The position numbers and the translations under genes are program-made. The notes beneath the pieces were generated by a model, which saw only the letters and a program-made list of their open reading frames with translations, was not told where the DNA came from and made no database searches. A stretch of 58,656 nt of DNA from Pectobacterium brasiliense (GTDB lineage: Bacteria > Pseudomonadota > Gammaproteobacteria > Enterobacterales > Enterobacteriaceae), in contig NZ_JACDSF010000010.1 in assembly GCF_013449685.1 (NCBI RefSeq), forward strand, positions 71,684-130,339, written 5' to 3'. Positions 50,976 through 58,656 of this stretch are shown one piece after another (position 1 is the stretch's first letter; each line of letters begins with the position of its first letter).

Positions 50976-52299
50976 TACCGTGGACCGCACCGAACCTGAT
51001 GATCGATTGCTCCAGACTATCGCGACGCAAACAGCCGGATGCGGGTCGATCCTGCTGGCCTACAGCGGTGGTCTGGATTCTAGCGTGCTATTGCATCTGC
51101 TGGTGGCTCTGCGTCAGCGTTTTGGGCTACCCATTCGTGCGGCTTATATTCACCATGGCTTAAATCCGCTGGCTGATAGCTGGGCTGGACATTGTCGTCA
51201 GCAGTGTGAACGCTGGCAGGTGCCCTTTGCCTCGCTGTTGGTAACGGTTGAGGCGCAGAACGGCGGTATCGAAGCCGCGGCCCGAACGGCACGTTATCAG
51301 GCTTTGCGAGCGCATCTGCAAGACGGGGAAACCTTGCTGACGGCGCAGCACCTTGACGACCAGAGCGAAACTTTTTTACTGGCGCTTAAACGCGGAAGCG
51401 GGCCTGCTGGGTTATCTGCGATGGCGGCTCAAAGTACGCTCGGTCATCATCGTCTTGTACGTCCGCTGTTAGGCATTTCTCGCTTGCAGTTGGAAGCCTA
51501 TGCGCAGCGGCATCAGCTTGACTGGATTGAAGACGACAGCAATCAGGATGAACGTTTCGACCGCAATTTTCTACGTCGTCAGATCTTGCCGCGATTGACG
51601 CAGCGCTGGCCGCATTTCTCCTCCGCCGTCGCGCGTAGCGCCGAGCTTTGTGCCGAACAGGAACAGCTGCTAGATGAGCTACTGGAGGAGTCATTGCAGG
51701 CGTTATGCCAGCCGGATGGCGCGCTGAATATTGACGGTCTGGTAACGCTAAGTCCGGTGCGTCGTTTTGCTCTCCTGCGTCGCTGGCTGGCGCAGCGAGG
51801 GGCGATGATGCCCGCGCGTGAACAGCTACAACGCCTCTGGGATGAGGTGGCGACGAGCCGTCAGGATGCGGAACCGGTATTGCAACTGAATCAGATGCAG
51901 ATCCGTCGTTTTCGTCAGCATCTCTATCTGCTGCCGCTGATGCCGTCACTCAAAGACCAAATTATCCCGTGGCAGTCGCCGTCATGCCCGTTGTCGCTAC
52001 CCGATAATCTGGGCACGCTGTCACTGGCCGATAGCGGCGTGGAGATTCGCGCGCCGGAAAACGATGAGTCAGTGAGTATCCGTTTTTCGACCCAAGGAAC
52101 TGTGCATATTGTCGGCAGAGCCCACGGGCGACAAATCAAGAAACTCTGGCAGGAGCTGAGCGTCCCGCCCTGGTGGCGCGACCGTACGCCGCTGGTGTTC
52201 TACAACGAGCAACTGATTGCGGCAGTGGGACGATTCGTCACGCGAGAAGGGCAGGCGAGAGAAAACCAGCCTGTATGGCGCATTGTTTGGGAAAAGTAA
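50965..52299 (+). CDS. tilS: tRNA(Ile)-lysidine synthase
   Basis: TilS changes C34 of the CAU-anticodon tRNA(Ile) to lysidine with ATP and lysine, so that it reads AUA. The 444-residue protein (E. coli 432) has the PP-loop SGGLDSS (about 35-41), the HLDDQSETFLLALKRGSG block, and a C-terminal domain ending in PVWRIVWEK. Start is ATG at 50965 inside yaeR, or GTG at 50980; both fit. The 3' end runs into a tandem repeat at 52286. Confidence 0.94.
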   Translation: MRSDTVDRTEPDDRLLQTIATQTAGCGSILLAYSGGLDSSVLLHLLVALRQRFGLPIRAAYIHHGLNPLADSWAGHCRQQCERWQVPFASLLVTVEAQNGGIEAAARTARYQALRAHLQDGETLLTAQHLDDQSETFLLALKRGSGPAGLSAMAAQSTLGHHRLVRPLLGISRLQLEAYAQRHQLDWIEDDSNQDERFDRNFLRRQILPRLTQRWPHFSSAVARSAELCAEQEQLLDELLEESLQALCQPDGALNIDGLVTLSPVRRFALLRRWLAQRGAMMPAREQLQRLWDEVATSRQDAEPVLQLNQMQIRRFRQHLYLLPLMPSLKDQIIPWQSPSCPLSLPDNLGTLSLADSGVEIRAPENDESVSIRFSTQGTVHIVGRAHGRQIKKLWQELSVPPWWRDRTPLVFYNEQLIAAVGRFVTREGQARENQPVWRIVWEK

Positions 52300-52343
52300 G
52301 TTTGGGAAAAATAAGCTAGGGAAAAAACTGAGGGAAAAGCCTG
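52286..52343. repeat. 15-bp degenerate tandem repeat at the tilS 3' end
   Basis: Units TTTGGGAAAAGTAAG (52286-52300) and TTTGGGAAAAATAAG (52301-52315) differ at one base. CTAGGGAAAAAACTG and a partial AGGGAAAAGCCTG follow. The first unit includes the tilS stop codon, so the array looks like slippage or duplication of the gene's last codons. Confidence 0.75.
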
Positions 52344-52366
52344 ACGCTGAGGCAAGCGCTGAAATA

Positions 52367-52394
52367 AAAACGGACAACCTGCGTTGTCCGTTTT
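52367..52394. terminator. Bidirectional terminator between tilS and rof
   Basis: AAAACGGACAA (52367-52377) and TTGTCCGTTTT (52384-52394) form an 11-bp perfect stem with T residues on both strands, between convergent genes. Confidence 0.88.
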
Positions 52395-52440
52395 GGAAGC
52401 GTTGGTTCAGCGTTTGCCGCTGAATGAAAGGAGAAATCTG

Positions 52441-52695
52441 TCAGGATTCGCTGACGACGACCTTCCCGATTTCAGGATGACTGAAACTGACGATGTGGTC
52501 GAGACGTAGCTCGCGCGTTGTGCCTGAGGCTTCAATCACCAGATATTCGACCTGCTTACGTGAGATCATATCACTGGCTTTACCGGTCACAACTTCACCA
52601 TTGCGTAGTTCCAGCGTCAGCGTCAAATTCTGCTGACAGGTGGCTTCCAGGCTGTCGTAATCATCACAGTTGATGGGTTGATATTCATTACTCAT
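52441..52695 (-). CDS. rof: Rho-binding antiterminator Rof
   Basis: Rof (YaeO) binds Rho and inhibits Rho-dependent termination. With the ATG at 52695 ([17 protein letters not shown]) it is 84 residues, as in E. coli; ATGs two and four codons upstream are also in frame. The Sm-like beta fold segments [13 protein letters not shown] and [20 protein letters not shown] are conserved. It overlaps the yaeP end by 8 bp. Confidence 0.94.
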   Translation of the reverse strand: MSNEYQPINCDDYDSLEATCQQNLTLTLELRNGEVVTGKASDMISRKQVEYLVIEASGTTRELRLDHIVSFSHPEIGKVVVSES

Positions 52696-52888
52696 TGACA
52701 TAATCACTCACCAATAAGTTAGCGGCGGCAAAAGCGGCCTGTTCCCTGACGGAGGATGGCAACGCATCATTCGCGGCAATGCCATCCAGGGTTTTTAAAA
52801 CACAACCCAGCGAATCGGGTATATAGCCCAGATCGCCACTGGCGATCTCTGCGTATAAGCGACGTACTAATTCACAGTATTCTTGCAC
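52688..52888 (-). CDS. yaeP: UPF0253 family protein YaeP
   Basis: This 66-residue protein equals E. coli YaeP in length ([38 protein letters not shown] at the end). Function unknown. Translation starts at GTG (52888), with a very strong GGGAGG ribosome site about 6 bases upstream; the frame is open further upstream but has neither homology nor such a site. It is coupled to rof by an overlap. Confidence 0.93.
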   Translation of the reverse strand: MQEYCELVRRLYAEIASGDLGYIPDSLGCVLKTLDGIAANDALPSSVREQAAFAAANLLVSDYVNE

Positions 52889-53128
52889 TATATCCTCCCT
52901 TAAAAGCTTAGCTCGGTAGATATTCATGCATCATCACTAGCTGCGGTGCGCGATGTTGTAAGCCTACGAAGATAAACTCTATTTATCAAACCGACTATAG
53001 CATAGGCACTAACAGGATATCAGTAGTCCTTAGAGGCCTAATCTATCGGTTACGTGGCAGATATCACCTTTACTGTGAGGATGGCGCTAACTCAAGTAAA
53101 CTAGGGGGGAATAAATACGAGGTCACTG

Positions 53129-53683
53129 ATGGCATTAAAAGCAACGGTTTACAAAGCAGCAATCAATATTGCCGATATGGATCGGAATTTTTTTCACGAC
53201 GCGAACCTGACGATAGCGCAGCATCCGTCTGAAACCGAGCAGCGTATGATGCTGCGGCTTTTAGCGTGGATTTGCCATGCTGATGAAAATCTGCGTTTTA
53301 CCAAAGGGCTCAGCGCAGATGATGAGCCGGAAATCTGGCGACGTAACGATACGATGGAACTGGAATTGTGGATTGAGCTGGGCCTGCCGGATGAAAAACG
53401 GCTCAAGAAAGCCTGCAACCAGTCCCGTTCCGTGGTGCTATACGCCTATAGTGAGCGTGCGGCGCAGGTTTGGTGGAATGCGATATCGAGTAAGGTCTCC
53501 GGGTACAAGAATCTGGCTATCCGTTTTCTGGATGATAATCAGCTGGCTCAGCTTGCCGGACTGGTTCAGCGCACTATGTCATTGCAGGCAACGATACAGG
53601 ACGGCACGATCTGGTTGTCTGACGATAAGAATAGTCTGGAAATAGCATTTTCTGAGTGGAAAATTCCTCAGACTCAGGGATGA
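53129..53683 (+). CDS. yaeQ: YaeQ family protein
   Basis: This 184-residue protein (E. coli 181) of the YaeQ family has a fold related to PD-(D/E)XK nucleases. Its function is not settled; E. coli YaeQ was first described as suppressing loss of RfaH. Conserved segments are [31 protein letters not shown] and [21 protein letters not shown]. In E. coli arfB lies between yaeQ and nlpE; here nlpE follows at once. Confidence 0.93.
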   Translation: MALKATVYKAAINIADMDRNFFHDANLTIAQHPSETEQRMMLRLLAWICHADENLRFTKGLSADDEPEIWRRNDTMELELWIELGLPDEKRLKKACNQSRSVVLYAYSERAAQVWWNAISSKVSGYKNLAIRFLDDNQLAQLAGLVQRTMSLQATIQDGTIWLSDDKNSLEIAFSEWKIPQTQG

Positions 53684-53753
53684 TAACAGATTGGATATAT
53701 TCCAGATCGTTGAGTAAGAACGATAAAAACAGGGCAGAGACGGCAGGAAAATA

Positions 53754-54452
53754 ATGATGAAAAAACTGGCTATCGGTGTGCTGTTGATTGCAGGGATTTC
53801 TGGGTTGATCGGGTGTCATACCCGCTCGCAAGTTCAGGAAGAACCCCTTAAACCAATGGCACAAAGTTATCGTGGCGTTTTACCCTGCGCGGACTGCGGA
53901 GGGATTGATACGTCACTGTTTTTGGAAAAAGACGGGACTTTTGTTCTTCGCGAACAGTATCAAACGACACGAGAGGGCAACAACACGTTCGCGTCCTATG
54001 GGCAATGGCGACGTACCGCAGACAAGCTGGTGTTGACGGATAGCGCGGGCGAAAAACGTTACTTCCGCCCGGTTGATAACTCTCTTGAAATGCTGGATCA
54101 GCAAGGGTTGCCCATTAATTCTTCTCTTCCTCGCCAACTGACGGCAACCAAGCAGGCATTGCCGGATACGCCGATGTCGATGAAGGGCATGTACCGCTAT
54201 CTGGCGGATGCAGCAACGTTCTCTGACTGCGCAACCGGAAAAACGTTTGTGGTGGCGAGTAATGCCGTGCTGGAAAGGCTGTATCTTCGTACGACGGCAT
54301 CGGCAGGTGAACCGGTGCTGGTTTCCTTTACCGCGCATTTTGCCGTGATTCCATCAATGGAAGAAGGGCAGAGGGTGAAAGCGGTGGTCCCTAACAGCAG
54401 CGATAACGCCCGCATGAACGCGCGAGCAAACTGCAATACACAGATAGACTAA
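53754..54452 (+). CDS. nlpE: Envelope stress lipoprotein NlpE (CutF)
   Basis: NlpE is an outer-membrane lipoprotein that signals surface contact and lipoprotein or disulfide stress to the CpxAR system. The 232-residue precursor (E. coli 236) has lipobox LIGC (Cys21) and the CXXC motif CADC (45-48) of the N-terminal domain. A C-terminal OB-like domain with Cys in FSDCATG and RANCNTQ follows. Start may be either of two adjacent ATGs (53754 or 53757). Confidence 0.94.
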   Translation: MMKKLAIGVLLIAGISGLIGCHTRSQVQEEPLKPMAQSYRGVLPCADCGGIDTSLFLEKDGTFVLREQYQTTREGNNTFASYGQWRRTADKLVLTDSAGEKRYFRPVDNSLEMLDQQGLPINSSLPRQLTATKQALPDTPMSMKGMYRYLADAATFSDCATGKTFVVASNAVLERLYLRTTASAGEPVLVSFTAHFAVIPSMEEGQRVKAVVPNSSDNARMNARANCNTQID

Positions 54453-54467
54453 CGCAGCGTTAAAAAG

Positions 54468-54495
54468 AAAAGGCACTGATTCCAGTGCCTTTTTG
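54468..54495. terminator. Bidirectional terminator between nlpE and mutS
   Basis: GGCACTG (54472-54478) and CAGTGCC (54483-54489) form a stem flanked by A residues on the left and T residues on the right, so it works for both convergent genes. Confidence 0.88.
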
Positions 54496-54508
54496 TATCG
54501 ATTACGCG

Positions 54509-57073
54509 TTAGAGCATTTTCTTTAGCTGATAAAGCCAATCCAATGCCTGACGCGGCGTGAGCGCATCAGGATCGATGGCTTCCAGCGCTTCCATTGCTG
54601 GTGACGGTTCGTCATTACTCAGCAGCGCTAGCTGTGCGCCATCGATATGGCTGGATGACGCATTATTCGATAGCGTTTCCAGCTCCTTCAGCTTCTGGCG
54701 CGCGCGCTTAATCACTTCTTTTGGTACGCCAGCCAGTGCGGCGACGGCAAGGCCATAACTTTTGCTGGCTGCGCCATCTTGTACGCTGTGCATGAAGGCG
54801 ATGGTATCACCGTGTTCGCGCGCATCTAAATGCACATTCACCACGCCTTCCATTTTTTCCGGCAGAGTGGTCAGTTCAAAGTAGTGTGTTGCAAACAGCG
54901 TCATCGCTTTGATGCGGTTCGCCAGATTTTCGGCACAGGCCCAGGCCAGCGACAGGCCGTCATAAGTTGAGGTTCCGCGACCGATTTCGTCCATCAATAC
55001 TAGGCTGTTTTCCGTGGCATTGTGCAGAATATTCGCTGTTTCTGTCATTTCGACCATGAAGGTAGAGCGGCCGGAAGCCAGATCGTCGGCGGCACCCACA
55101 CGAGTGAAAATACGATCGACGGGGCCAATGACCGCCTGATCCGCAGGCACAAAGCAGCCGATATGCGCCATCAGCACAATCAGTGCGGCCTGACGCATAT
55201 AGGTACTTTTCCCGCCCATGTTGGGGCCGGTGATAATCAGCATACGACGCTGTGGTGCTAGCGATAGGGGGTTAGAAATAAACGGCTCACGAAGCACCTG
55301 CTCGACGACGGGGTGACGACCGCCCGTAATTTTGATGCCGGGCTTATCACTCAGCGTCGGGCAGACGTAATTCAGCGTATCGGCACGTTCAGCCAGATTC
55401 GTCAGAACGTCCAATTCTGCCAACGCGGCGGCGCTTTGCTGAAGTTCGGCGAGATGAGGCAACAGCAGATCGAAAAGCTCATCATAGAGCGCTTTTTCCA
55501 GCGCCAGCGCTTTTCCCTTCGAGGTCAGAACCTTGTCTTCGTACTCTTTCAGTTCGGGGATGATATAGCGTTCGGCGTTTTTTAGCGTCTGGCGGCGTAC
55601 ATAGTGGATCGGCACCAGATGGCTTTGACCACGGCTGACCTGAATGTAATAGCCGTGTACGCCATTGAAGCCGACTTTTAGCGTATCGAGCCCCAGTTTT
55701 TCGCGTTCGCGAATTTCCAGACGATCCAGATAATCGCTGGCACCGTCAGCCAGCGCGCGCCACTCATCCAGCTCTGCATGGTAGCCCGGCGCGATGACAC
55801 CGCCGTCACGTACCAGCACGGGCGGTGCTTCGACAACGGCGCGTTCCAGTAAATCACGTAGCTCATCAAATTGCCCAATCAGGCTGACCAGACGACGAAC
55901 GGAATCGGTATCCAGTGGCGCAAGCTGCTCACGAATATCGGGGAACTGCTGGAAAGCGTGGCGCATACGAGCCAGATCGCGCGGGCGTGCCGTGCGCAAC
56001 GCGAGCCGTGCCAGAATACGCTCCAGATCGCCGACCTGTCGCAGATAGGGTTGCAGATCGGGCGTGATGTCCTGCAACGCGCTGATGGCCTGCTGGCGCT
56101 GTGTGAGCGCATCAATATCGCGGCTGGGCATATGAATCCAGCGCTTCAGCATTCGGCTGCCCATTGCCGTCACGGTGCAGTCCAGTACAGCGGCCAGCGT
56201 ATTCTCCACGCCGCCGGACAGATTCTGCGTCAGTTCAAGGTTACGGCGGGTGGCTGCGTCCATGATGATGCCGTCCTGCTGGCGCTCCATGGTAATCCCG
56301 CGGATATGCGGCAGCGAGGTGCGCTGGGTGTCTTTTGCGTATTGCAGCAGGCAGCCAGCGGCCCGTAATGCGAGCTTGGCCTGCTCTACGCCGAAACCGG
56401 TCAGATCGCGGGTGCCAAATTGCAGGTTAAGCTGCTGGCGTGCGGTATCCGGTTCAAACTCCCACAGCGGACGACGGCGCAGCCCGTGGCGATTTTCGAT
56501 CAAATCCATGGACTCGAAAGATTCGGGGTAGAGTAACTCTGCCGGATTGGTGCGCTGTAACTCAGCCGCCATGGTTTCCCGATCGTCTGGTTCGCTCACG
56601 CGGAAACGTCCTGAGCTGATATCCAGAGTGGCATAACCGAACCCCCGACCGTCCTGCCAGATTGCGGCTAGCAGGTTATCCTGCTTTTCCTGCAATAGCG
56701 CTTCGTCACTGATGGTTCCTGGCGTGACGATACGTACAACTTTGCGTTCTACCGGACCTTTGCTGGTGGCGGGATCGCCAACCTGTTCGCAGATAGCGAC
56801 GGATTCGCCCATTTGCACCAGTCTGGCAAGGTAGTTTTCAACGGCATGATGAGGAACGCCCGCCATCGGTATCGGTTCCCCTGCGGAGGCACCGCGCTTC
56901 GTCAGCGAGATATCCAGCAGTTGAGAAGCCCGCTTGGCATCGTCATAGAACAGCTCGTAAAAATCGCCCATGCGGTAAAACAGCAGGATTTCCGGATGTT
57001 CAGCCTTTAACCTAAAGTACTGCTGCATCATGGGAGTGTGGGCAGTGAAGTCCTTCTCTGTGGCTTCATTCAT
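54509..57073 (-). CDS. mutS: DNA mismatch repair protein MutS
   Basis: MutS finds mismatches and small loops and starts repair with MutL. With the ATG at 57073 it is 854 residues (E. coli 853). The mismatch-reading Phe-X-Glu is in [16 protein letters not shown], the ATPase Walker A in [13 protein letters not shown], and Walker B in [17 protein letters not shown]-terminal dimerisation and tetramerisation helices follow. An upstream TTG (57133) extends the frame but lacks homology. The gene converges on nlpE. Confidence 0.97.
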   Translation of the reverse strand: MNEATEKDFTAHTPMMQQYFRLKAEHPEILLFYRMGDFYELFYDDAKRASQLLDISLTKRGASAGEPIPMAGVPHHAVENYLARLVQMGESVAICEQVGDPATSKGPVERKVVRIVTPGTISDEALLQEKQDNLLAAIWQDGRGFGYATLDISSGRFRVSEPDDRETMAAELQRTNPAELLYPESFESMDLIENRHGLRRRPLWEFEPDTARQQLNLQFGTRDLTGFGVEQAKLALRAAGCLLQYAKDTQRTSLPHIRGITMERQQDGIIMDAATRRNLELTQNLSGGVENTLAAVLDCTVTAMGSRMLKRWIHMPSRDIDALTQRQQAISALQDITPDLQPYLRQVGDLERILARLALRTARPRDLARMRHAFQQFPDIREQLAPLDTDSVRRLVSLIGQFDELRDLLERAVVEAPPVLVRDGGVIAPGYHAELDEWRALADGASDYLDRLEIREREKLGLDTLKVGFNGVHGYYIQVSRGQSHLVPIHYVRRQTLKNAERYIIPELKEYEDKVLTSKGKALALEKALYDELFDLLLPHLAELQQSAAALAELDVLTNLAERADTLNYVCPTLSDKPGIKITGGRHPVVEQVLREPFISNPLSLAPQRRMLIITGPNMGGKSTYMRQAALIVLMAHIGCFVPADQAVIGPVDRIFTRVGAADDLASGRSTFMVEMTETANILHNATENSLVLMDEIGRGTSTYDGLSLAWACAENLANRIKAMTLFATHYFELTTLPEKMEGVVNVHLDAREHGDTIAFMHSVQDGAASKSYGLAVAALAGVPKEVIKRARQKLKELETLSNNASSSHIDGAQLALLSNDEPSPAMEALEAIDPDALTPRQALDWLYQLKKML

Positions 57074-57341
57074 ATTGATTTTACTCAGTCTTAACGCTTT
57101 TGTTCGTTCAGGTGACGGCGCAGTGATGGTCAACCTTGCTGATGGCCCATCACCTGAGCATTGAAATGGAATGCCAGAAGTATACTGACTGACGGATGAA
57201 AAACATCACCCGCGAATGCGCTATCTTATCACTGGTGGCCGTTATTTGGCGTCAGACGACGTTACCAGACTGGGACCGAGATGCGTATGCGATTTTTCCT
57301 CTATTGCTTAGGCGCGCGAGGCGGTTCGCAAGTTTGGCTGA

Positions 57342-57527
57342 TGTATTCATTCAATAAAGCGAAGGCTGAATACAATCGAATTGCTCTGGCTGTCGTGATA
57401 CGAAGCCATAACGCGTAACCATCAGTGCCGGTATATGTGGCAGTTACTGGAACAGGTAAAGCGATTTATGAATGCCGCTTCGCCGTTCCCCGGCAATCAA
57501 CATGGTTTAGCTAAAGTGGAGCGGTAA
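57342..57527 (+). pseudogene. IS630-family transposase, C-terminal relic
   Basis: One frame reads LNTIELLW, then an in-frame TGA (57396-57398), then YEAITRNHQCRYMWQLLEQ and an end with ASPFPGNQHGLAKVER before TAA at 57525. The LN.IE..W block and the following pattern match C-termini of IS630-type DDE transposases. In those proteins LNPIE..W carries the last catalytic Glu. Only about 50 codons remain and one stop interrupts them, so the gene is dead. The remaining sequence between mutS and this point (57074-57341) shows nothing I can name. Confidence 0.6.
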
Positions 57528-57543
57528 TATGCAATAATGAAAT

Positions 57544-57615
57544 GGACACCTCCCCATACCGGCTTCAGTGAACCATGCTGTAAGTGCAAACTAACAGCAA
57601 AATGAAGAGGTGTCC
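57544..57615. repeat. Inverted repeat in the left end of the IS110-family element
   Basis: GGACACCTC (57544-57552) and GAGGTGTCC (57607-57615) are perfect 9-bp inverted copies 54 bp apart, the second just before the transposase ATG. They could fold the transposase leader into a hairpin, or mark a subterminal repeat as in the IS1111 group. The exact left boundary of the element is not visible; it lies between about 57528 and 57544. Confidence 0.5.
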
Positions 57616-57616
57616 C

Positions 57617-58638
57617 ATGGAATAAATTATCGGAATTGACCTGGCAAAGCGAGTTTTCCAAGTACATATCGTTTCTATACAGGGTGAGAAGAAAGCTAAC
57701 AAAATGATCACCCGCGAAAAGCTGATGGCTTTTATTGCTCAGCAACCCTCGTCCAGAATTGTGATGGAAGCGTGTGGTAGCGCAAATTACTGGTCCCGCC
57801 AGTTTAAAACATTCGGGCATGACGTCAGACAAATCAGTCCGCAGTACGTGTCGCCCTTCCGAATGGGAAATAAAAACGACAAAAATGACGCTACCGCTAT
57901 CGTTGAGGCTGACAGTCGTCCAGGAATGCGCTATATACCGGGAAAAAGCATTGAGCAGCAGGATATTCAATGTCTGCACTGGGTTCGTCAGCTGCTGATG
58001 AAAAACAGAACAGCGCTGATTAATCAGATCAGGGGGCTGAGTCTGGAATATGGTATCGCTATACCGGAAGCCGCCCATAAAGTCATGGCCTGCCTACCTT
58101 ATTATCTGGAAGATGCAGAAAATGAACTCACCACGCTCAGCGGGAACTATTCCAAGAGATGTTGCTGGAGCTTCAAGACTGCCAGCAACGAATTAAAACG
58201 CTGGATGTACGCCTGAAGCAGATGAGTGCACAAAACGAGGATACACGCCGGTTGGAGAATATTCCGGGTATTGGGCCATTAGGCGCATCGGCACTGGCGA
58301 TAGCTCTGGGTGACAGTAGGGATTTTACTAATGGCCGACATTTTGCCAGTTATCTGGGGTTAGTGCCCTGTGAGCACAGCAGCGGAGGTAAAACCAGACT
58401 TCTGGGAATAACCAAACGTGGTGATGGTTATCTGCGCGGCTTGCTTATTCATGGTGCCCGCTCCGTGGTTTATCGTACGGTTAATCTCCCAGATGAACGG
58501 TGTAGCGCAATCCAGAGGTGGCTGAAAGGTATTATTGTTCGGAGCGGTGTGAATAAAGCCGTAGTGGCGCTGGCGAACAAGAATGCCAGAGTGGCCTGGG
58601 CTCTAGTGAACCAGAGAACAGATTATGTTGCTAAGTAA
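57617..58638 (+). pseudogene. IS110-family transposase (DEDD recombinase), inactivated
   Basis: Reading from ATG 57617 gives Met-Glu-stop, with the third codon TAA where Gln (CAA) is expected, then IIGIDLAKRVFQVH. The DEDD tetrad of the RuvC-like domain is kept: Asp8, Glu51, Asp88 and Asp91. At 58139-58143 one base is missing (CTCAG-CGGGAA), shifting the frame. The C-terminal Transposase_20 domain then continues in the other frame from 58141, with IPGIGPLGASALAIALGD and the Ser-containing CEHSSGGKTRLLGITKRGDGYLRG, to a stop at 58636-58638. Two independent lesions mean this copy cannot make a full enzyme, unless complemented in trans. The right end of the element lies beyond the window. Confidence 0.9.
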
Positions 58639-58656
58639 CAGTGTGATTTATAAGAA

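Noticed and set aside
57196-57357. 53-codon plus-strand open frame between mutS and the IS relics
   Set aside because: No ribosome site of note, no homology I recognise, and it overlaps the IS630 relic in another frame.
57497-58078. Minus-strand open frame of 193 codons across the IS110 element
   Set aside because: Antisense to the conserved transposase; no family resemblance.
58130-58160. Programmed frameshift joining the two halves of the IS110 transposase
   Set aside because: IS110-family enzymes are normally one frame, no slippery heptamer is visible, and a single missing base restores alignment, so a simple deletion is more likely.

Overview
The window looks like chromosome from a soft-rot enterobacterium, most likely Pectobacterium. 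The basis is the close match of nearly every housekeeping protein to enterobacterial families, an E. coli/Yersinia-like local gene order, and an RsmB (CsrB-type) regulatory RNA with KdgR-like operator motifs between syd and yqcC. I cannot name the species from the sequence alone.

Layout. (1) 1-1500: the 5' end of an initiator tRNA gene with its promoter, then mltA. (2) 1530-12610: an accessory block between mltA and tcdA. It holds a minus-strand module (peptide-type ABC transporter, M20 amidohydrolase, TetR regulator, DapA-like lyase/aldolase) and a plus-strand cytosolic BisC/DMSO-reductase-type molybdoenzyme. (3) 12679-25392: tcdA, csdE, csdA, a YgdI-type lipoprotein, gcvB, gcvA, ygdD, rlmM, xni, ppnN, queF, syd, rsmB, yqcC, truC, yqcA. 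Two small RNAs, GcvB (minus) and RsmB (plus), sit in the large intergenic gaps. (4) 25465-30346: yaeH, dapD, glnD and map on the minus strand. (5) 30691-52299: the conserved translation / cell-envelope / lipid A superoperon on the plus strand: rpsB, tsf, pyrH, frr, dxr, uppS, cdsA, rseP, bamA, skp, lpxD, fabZ, lpxA, lpxB, rnhB, dnaE, accA, yaeR, tilS. (6) 52441-57073: rof, yaeP, yaeQ, nlpE, mutS. (7) 57340-58656: a transposon graveyard, with an IS630-type transposase C-terminal relic followed by an IS110-family transposase killed by an early stop codon and a one-base deletion.

How the genes work together. The central block couples translation factors (S2, EF-Ts, ribosome recycling factor) and UMP kinase to isoprenoid, phospholipid and outer-membrane synthesis. 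Dxr and UppS make isoprenoid carrier, CdsA makes CDP-diacylglycerol, BamA and Skp assemble outer-membrane proteins, LpxD/FabZ/LpxA/LpxB make lipid A, and AccA feeds malonyl-CoA. GcvB and RsmB are global post-transcriptional regulators: GcvB of amino-acid and peptide uptake, RsmB of the RsmA/CsrA system that controls plant-cell-wall-degrading exoenzymes in soft-rot bacteria.

I found no CRISPR array, prophage or toxin cluster, and no convincing wholly new multi-gene system. The most interesting material is non-coding: the RsmB locus with its upstream activator boxes, two hairpin-rich inverted-repeat elements (10065-10169 and 17148-17327), and the decayed insertion sequences at the right edge. 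The accessory transport/hydrolase module is the best candidate for an uncharacterised pathway.
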